Source: an uncultured Sulfolobales archaeon
Lineage (GTDB): Archaea > Thermoproteota > Thermoprotei_A > Sulfolobales > Desulfurococcaceae
Length of the DNA: 9,106 nucleotides
Assembly: GCA_938003605.1 (NCBI GenBank)
Contig: CALKYD010000083.1
Coordinates: forward strand, 1-9,106
Direction: 5' to 3'
Position numbers and translations under genes: made by a program. The notes under the pieces are model-generated. The model had not been told where the DNA came from, did not search any database, and saw only the letters and a program-made list of their open reading frames with translations. Positions 6,277 through 9,106 of the stretch are shown piece by piece. Position 1 is the first letter of the stretch; every line of letters starts with the position of its first letter.

Positions 6277-7324
6277 CCCCACCCCCCTCCGCCAGAAGCT
6301 TCCTCACTTCATCCACTGCAGGAGTCTTTAGAGGTCTTTCAGCCAGAAGTCCTTTCGGCATGAAAAGTAGGACTACGACTATTAGGAGGCCTACGAACAT
6401 CCACCTAACGTAGTCTGGGGATACTGCTGTAACTCCAAGAGTTGGAGTAATGAATGCCAATAGCCTGTCCACAAGCGTAAATAAGGCCACTCCAATGATT
6501 GAGCCAGTGAAGTTGCCCATGCCGCCGAGTATCACCATAGCCCATACATTGAATGTAACTGCTGGAACAAACATGTCTGGGTTAACTGAAGTGAAGTAGT
6601 AAGCCATTAGTGCTCCAGCCATCCCCGAGAACCCCGACCCTATGAATAGAGTGAGGGCCTTTATCCTAGGCACGTGCTTGCCCAAGCACAGCGCTGCTAT
6701 TTCATCGTCTCTAACAGCTCTAAGCACTCTACCCATAGGTGAGTTAGTGAGCCTATCCATAGTTATATACGTGAGCGCTGCTAAGCCCAGTACTAGGAGT
6801 AGGAATAGGGATCCGCTTAACTTAGGGTCTCCAACCCAGCCAAAGGCCCTCGGTATGGCGGCCAACCCCTTGCTCCCGCCAACGGGCTCGTAGTGCCTTA
6901 GAAATATCCTCATTAGCTCTCCAAAGCTGAGCAAAGTGAATCCAACGAACGCAGGCCCCACTCTCAGTATAGGGTATGAGAGCAGGAAGCCTACTAAGCC
7001 GGCGGCTATGAAGGCAGTTATTAGTGATAGAGTCAGCAGCCCAATGCTTAAAGAAGGGCTCTTACCCCCCAGCTCTATTAATTTAACTATTCCATCAATG
7101 CTGTATGGAGGGCATTCAAATGGATCAACGTTGTTTAAGTACAGCGTTAAGTACGTAGTTAGAGTTGCCCCTATGTATGCGCCGATGCCGTAGAAGACTA
7201 CTTTCCCGAAGTTCGTTAAGCCAGCGAATCCTGCCTCAAGGTTTAGAGTTATTGCTAGAATAGAGTAGATCCCGAAGATCGTTAGCCACTGAATCAGGAA
7301 TCCAACTAAGTCGAATTCAGGCAC
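6269..7324 (-). CDS. livM: Branched-chain amino-acid ABC transporter, permease LivM
   Basis: LivM forms half of the membrane channel with LivH. It has 351 residues and many hydrophobic segments. The N-terminal NLEAGFAGLTNFG...GIGAY block is the usual opening of this permease family (typically GYAGQLSLG...GIGAY). A cytoplasmic EAA-type loop (MGRVLRAVRDDEIAAL, about 197-212) contacts the ATPases, and GGMGNFTGSIIG (267-278) is the family's glycine-rich motif. A hydrophilic loop at about 63-92 with one cysteine lies between early membrane segments and should be outside. The C-terminus ends in EGGGGA, encoded by the G-rich junction. The start is GTG, with GGAGG (7335-7339) ten bases before it, and it overlaps the livH end by eight bases. 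Confidence 0.96.
   Translation of the reverse strand: MPEFDLVGFLIQWLTIFGIYSILAITLNLEAGFAGLTNFGKVVFYGIGAYIGATLTTYLTLYLNNVDPFECPPYSIDGIVKLIELGGKSPSLSIGLLTLSLITAFIAAGLVGFLLSYPILRVGPAFVGFTLLSFGELMRIFLRHYEPVGGSKGLAAIPRAFGWVGDPKLSGSLFLLLVLGLAALTYITMDRLTNSPMGRVLRAVRDDEIAALCLGKHVPRIKALTLFIGSGFSGMAGALMAYYFTSVNPDMFVPAVTFNVWAMVILGGMGNFTGSIIGVALFTLVDRLLAFITPTLGVTAVSPDYVRWMFVGLLIVVVLLFMPKGLLAERPLKTPAVDEVRKLLAEGGGGA
6274..6293 (-). promoter_or_regulatory. G-rich livM/livG junction with livG SD
   Basis: The - strand here is almost pure G: GGCGGAGG, then runs of G interrupted by T. It holds the GGAGG SD (6286-6290), two candidate livG GTG starts (6282 and 6276) and the glycine-rich C-terminus of LivM (EGGGGA). 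Four G-runs of two or more could form a two-layer quadruplex in the mRNA and affect coupling between livM and livG. Confidence 0.45.
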
Positions 7325-8288
7325 TTCTCCCCGCCCTCCTAAGCAATCTGTATGGAAGCCCTCCTCCAGCGCCCAGCGGTGGAGACACTATTAGTGTAGT
7401 TATTAGTGTAATGAACGTTAGAAACGGCTTGTAGCTTGTTTCAACACCGAAGAACTGGTTCAATAGGGTTATCCCATAGTTCTCTATTGAAGCTATGAGC
7501 ACTGCACCAATGCAAGTCCTAGTCAAGGAACTTAAGCCTCCTATGAATCCAATAGTGAATACTTGGAGTATCATTGAATCCCCAGCCTCGGGAGTTATTG
7601 AGCCAGCGTACGAAGTCCATAGAACCCCCCCTACTCCAACTATTCCACCAGCTATAAGCCAAGTCAAGTTAACTACAGTGCGTTTAGGTATACCCGTTAT
7701 CTCTGAGAGAACAGGGTTATCTGATACGGCTCTCATAGCTCTCCCCAAGTTAGTCCTCTCAAGAAGCACGTAGAGCCCAGCAATAATTGCTGCAGCGCTC
7801 AGCGACGTAGCTATGAATGAGCTGCTCAACCTCGTTGAACCAAGGATTACCGAAGGAATCCACTCATAGACTATCCTTGGGTATGAGACGAAGTTAATTC
7901 TACTGAAGTAAGTTGCTAGATCAACTATTGTGTAGAGAAGGTACTTATAGAATATCCATAACCCCATGGATGATATCATTAGTGCAACAGGCTTAGCACC
8001 CCTCTTGCTCAAAGGCTCAAATACAGCTATGTTGTTCAATAAGGCTATTCCGCCGGAAACAGCGAACGCTAAAGCAATTGCTAGCAGCATGTTCCTATTG
8101 CCGTAGAGCCCGTTGAGCAGTATTGCTGCATAAGCTCCATAAGTTATGAAGTTTGAGTGCACGAAGTTTATGACTTTAGTAGTCCTATAGCTTAGAGTCA
8201 ACGGCACTGCAAAGATCATGTAGAGGAGGGAGTATTGAACTACCATAACTGTGAGGGAGCTCAACACATCCCACGACACTTGAGGCAC
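7317..8288 (-). CDS. livH: Branched-chain amino-acid ABC transporter, permease LivH
   Basis: LivH is the other channel half. Numbered from the GTG at 8288 it has 323 residues with many hydrophobic segments. The N-terminal SYRTTKVINFVHSNFITYGAY block matches the usual LivH opening (family pattern KVINFAHG...GAY). An EAA-type loop (LGRAMRAVSDNPVLSEITGI, about 181-200) faces the ATPases, and GGLSSLTRTCIGA at 250-262 is a variant of the GGxGSxxGA motif. The frame is open to a GTG at 8321, which would add MPCRNCLRCLE. This is rejected because the TATA box at 8334-8342 puts the transcription start near 8312, downstream of it. The GTG at 8288 has GAGGTG seven bases before it. The SD and start lie in a predicted RNA stem. 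It overlaps livM by eight bases. Confidence 0.94.
   Translation of the reverse strand: MPQVSWDVLSSLTVMVVQYSLLYMIFAVPLTLSYRTTKVINFVHSNFITYGAYAAILLNGLYGNRNMLLAIALAFAVSGGIALLNNIAVFEPLSKRGAKPVALMISSMGLWIFYKYLLYTIVDLATYFSRINFVSYPRIVYEWIPSVILGSTRLSSSFIATSLSAAAIIAGLYVLLERTNLGRAMRAVSDNPVLSEITGIPKRTVVNLTWLIAGGIVGVGGVLWTSYAGSITPEAGDSMILQVFTIGFIGGLSSLTRTCIGAVLIASIENYGITLLNQFFGVETSYKPFLTFITLITTLIVSPPLGAGGGLPYRLLRRAGRSA
7335..7339 (-). promoter_or_regulatory. SD site of livM
   Basis: GGAGG on the - strand lies ten bases before the livM GTG, inside the last livH codons. The surrounding bases (TTGCTT, then AGG, then AGTGCCT) resemble the livH start region, which supports both chosen starts. Confidence 0.55.
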
Positions 8289-8304
8289 TTCAAGGCACCT
8301 CAAG
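8279..8304 (-). promoter_or_regulatory. Predicted RNA stem hiding the livH SD and start codon
   Basis: The - strand RNA can pair CUUGAGGUGC with GUGCCUCAAG around the loop CUUGAA: ten pairs, of which two are G-U. The 5' arm holds the SD (GAGGUG, 8296-8301) and the 3' arm begins with the GUG start (8286-8288). The wobble pairs work only in the sense RNA. The stem arises from a tandem 10-base repeat, TTGAGGTGCC then TTGAAGTGCC (8303-8284), followed by TCAAG. It would limit translation unless melted or bound. Confidence 0.5.
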
Positions 8305-8333
8305 CAATTCCTGCAGGGCACTTGTAGAGGTAT

Positions 8334-8342
8334 GTATAAAAA
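8334..8342 (-). promoter_or_regulatory. TATA box of livHMGF
   Basis: The - strand reads TTTTTATAC, a strong archaeal TATA-like site, with its centre about 50 bases before the livH GTG. The expected transcription start is near 8312, leaving a leader of about 24 bases. It lies after the binding-protein gene, so the permease and ATPase genes can be transcribed apart from it. Its T-run could also help end the binding-protein transcript. Confidence 0.6.
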
Positions 8343-8356
8343 TGTTGATTAGTTTG

Positions 8357-8370
8357 AAGAATATGTTCTT
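8357..8370 (-). promoter_or_regulatory. 14-bp near-palindrome upstream of the livH TATA box
   Basis: AAGAACATATTCTT on the - strand is symmetrical at six of seven base pairs. It lies five bases after the binding-protein stop and 14 bases upstream of the TATA box, a place suited to an activator or to an Lrp/AsnC-type amino-acid regulator. As RNA it could make only a weak five-pair stem, so a terminator role is less likely. Confidence 0.4.
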
Positions 8371-8375
8371 TAAGG

Positions 8376-9106
8376 CTATTCGTAAGCCACCTCTATGAAT
8401 ACTATGGAGCCCCTTTCGTATACTCCAACGTCTTTAAACTCGTAGCTTCCTTCAGCTGTCTTAACTATGGCCCAGACGCCGTAGTCTTGCAAAGCCTTGT
8501 CTCCAGCTTCATCAAACATTGTCCAGCCGCTGGGTCCATAGTAGGTCTTAGCTACTTCCACTAATGCTCTAGCTATTGCCTCTCCATCGTATGACCCAGC
8601 CCTAATTATGGCCCATCCAGCTAGCTTAACTGCATCATATAAGTTCTCGCAGAATACTGCGGGCTCTATGCCAAACTTTTCCTTAAGCTTACTCTTGAAC
8701 TCTGCGTAGAGCGGGTTAGCTATGAATAAAGGCCTTGTTCCATAGAGCTTTACTTTAGCGGCGAACTCTCCCACTGTTTGAGTTAGCAGCTCGCTTGCTC
8801 CATGAGGTCCCTCTGATACGAACCACCTGACTCTTGATAGAATGGCTGATTCAGCTGCGTGAGACAATATGTTTGCTCCATCAGTATCGAAAGACACTAG
8901 TATAACGGCGTCAAAGCCTTCGCTTTGCACTCTTGCAGCAAGAGCACTTACTTCAGCAGCGTAGTCAGCTAGGCCTGTTTGATATGGTTGAGATGCAGCT
9001 ATCCCCCCAAGGTCTTTGAAGTAATTTATGAAGAAGTCTGCGAAAGCCCTCCCGTACTCGTCGTTTCTATGGAAGACTATTGCTTTCCTAGCTCCCTCTT
9101 GATAGG
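8376..9106 (-). CDS. Amino-acid ABC transporter substrate-binding protein (5' part outside window)
   Basis: This is the C-terminal 242 residues or so of a Peripla_BP_6 (LivJ/LivK-type) binding protein, which catches the substrate outside the cell and passes it to LivHM. The frame runs without a stop to the right edge. A GTG at 8930 is internal, because conserved sequence continues upstream of it. Family features in order are: KAIVFHRNDEYGRAFADFF with GG soon after, QTGLADYAAEV, DAVILVSFDTDGANIL (the nucleotide-binding-like loop region), SEGPHG, FDEAGDKALQDYGVWAIV near the end and a final DVGVYERG. The signal peptide or lipid anchor lies outside the window. It comes 55 bases before the livH promoter region and in the usual position for its transporter. 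The true substrate could be leucine-type amino acids, other amino acids or an amide. The sequence does not decide it. Confidence 0.93.
   Translation of the reverse strand, partial: YQEGARKAIVFHRNDEYGRAFADFFINYFKDLGGIAASQPYQTGLADYAAEVSALAARVQSEGFDAVILVSFDTDGANILSHAAESAILSRVRWFVSEGPHGASELLTQTVGEFAAKVKLYGTRPLFIANPLYAEFKSKLKEKFGIEPAVFCENLYDAVKLAGWAIIRAGSYDGEAIARALVEVAKTYYGPSGWTMFDEAGDKALQDYGVWAIVKTAEGSYEFKDVGVYERGSIVFIEVAYE

Noticed and set aside
8289..8321. CxxCxxC motif at the N-terminus of a longer LivH (MPCRNCLRC)
   Set aside because: The TATA box at 8334-8342 puts the RNA start near 8312, after the GTG at 8321. The SD and the GTGCCT context point to the start at 8288.
8928..8930. GTG as the start of a short 184-residue binding protein
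   Set aside because: Translation upstream of it to the window edge continues the binding-protein family without a stop.
1..9106. CRISPR array, tRNA, rRNA, insertion sequence or prophage genes
   Set aside because: No regularly spaced repeats, no tRNA-like cloverleaf, and no transposase, integrase or phage-type protein was found. Every long frame fits a chromosomal transport or metal gene.

Overview
The window is a gene-dense stretch with no gap over 300 bases, and it looks archaeal, most likely from a thermophilic crenarchaeote (Thermoproteota). The reasons are AT-rich TATA boxes about 40-50 bases upstream of start codons, Shine-Dalgarno (SD) stretches of the GGAGGTGAT type, arginine encoded mostly by AGA/AGG, and a near-exclusive use of GTG starts. 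No rRNA, tRNA, CRISPR array, transposon or integrase was seen. The genus cannot be named from this sequence alone.

Left end, + strand (1-788): the 3' end of an unrecognised gene overlaps, by 14 bases, a small four-helix ferritin-like protein. Its stop lies 22 bases from the stop of the convergent copA.

Metal block, - strand (3490-811): a small YHS-domain protein is followed after 20 bases by copA, a Cu+-type P1B ATPase. A TATA box and a perfect 7-bp inverted repeat lie just in front of the YHS start and look like a promoter with an operator. The YHS protein probably binds or hands over metal and CopA exports it. The ferritin-like protein nearby may also handle metal, though nothing here proves a link.

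Middle, - strand (4725-3529): a single gene with its own likely promoter encodes a protein anchored in the membrane at both ends, with an external beta-propeller-like domain that includes one clear SBBP-type repeat. Its function is unknown.

Right half, - strand (9106-4791): a complete branched-chain/hydrophobic amino-acid ABC transporter set, in the order substrate-binding protein (cut by the right edge), livH, livM, livG, livF. The permease and ATPase genes overlap or nearly touch and are likely translationally coupled. A second promoter lies between the binding-protein gene and livH, with a palindrome upstream of it and a stem in the leader that would hide the livH SD and start codon. LivG has a degenerate ABC signature, which should make the two ATP sites of the LivGF dimer unequal.

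Several start codons have been moved inward from the longest open frame, because promoters or SD sites show that the longer versions cannot be right or are less likely. The main points for a second look are the YHS-copA inverted repeat, the livH leader stem, the LivG signature loss and the Ser-to-Asp change at the CopA transmembrane copper site.
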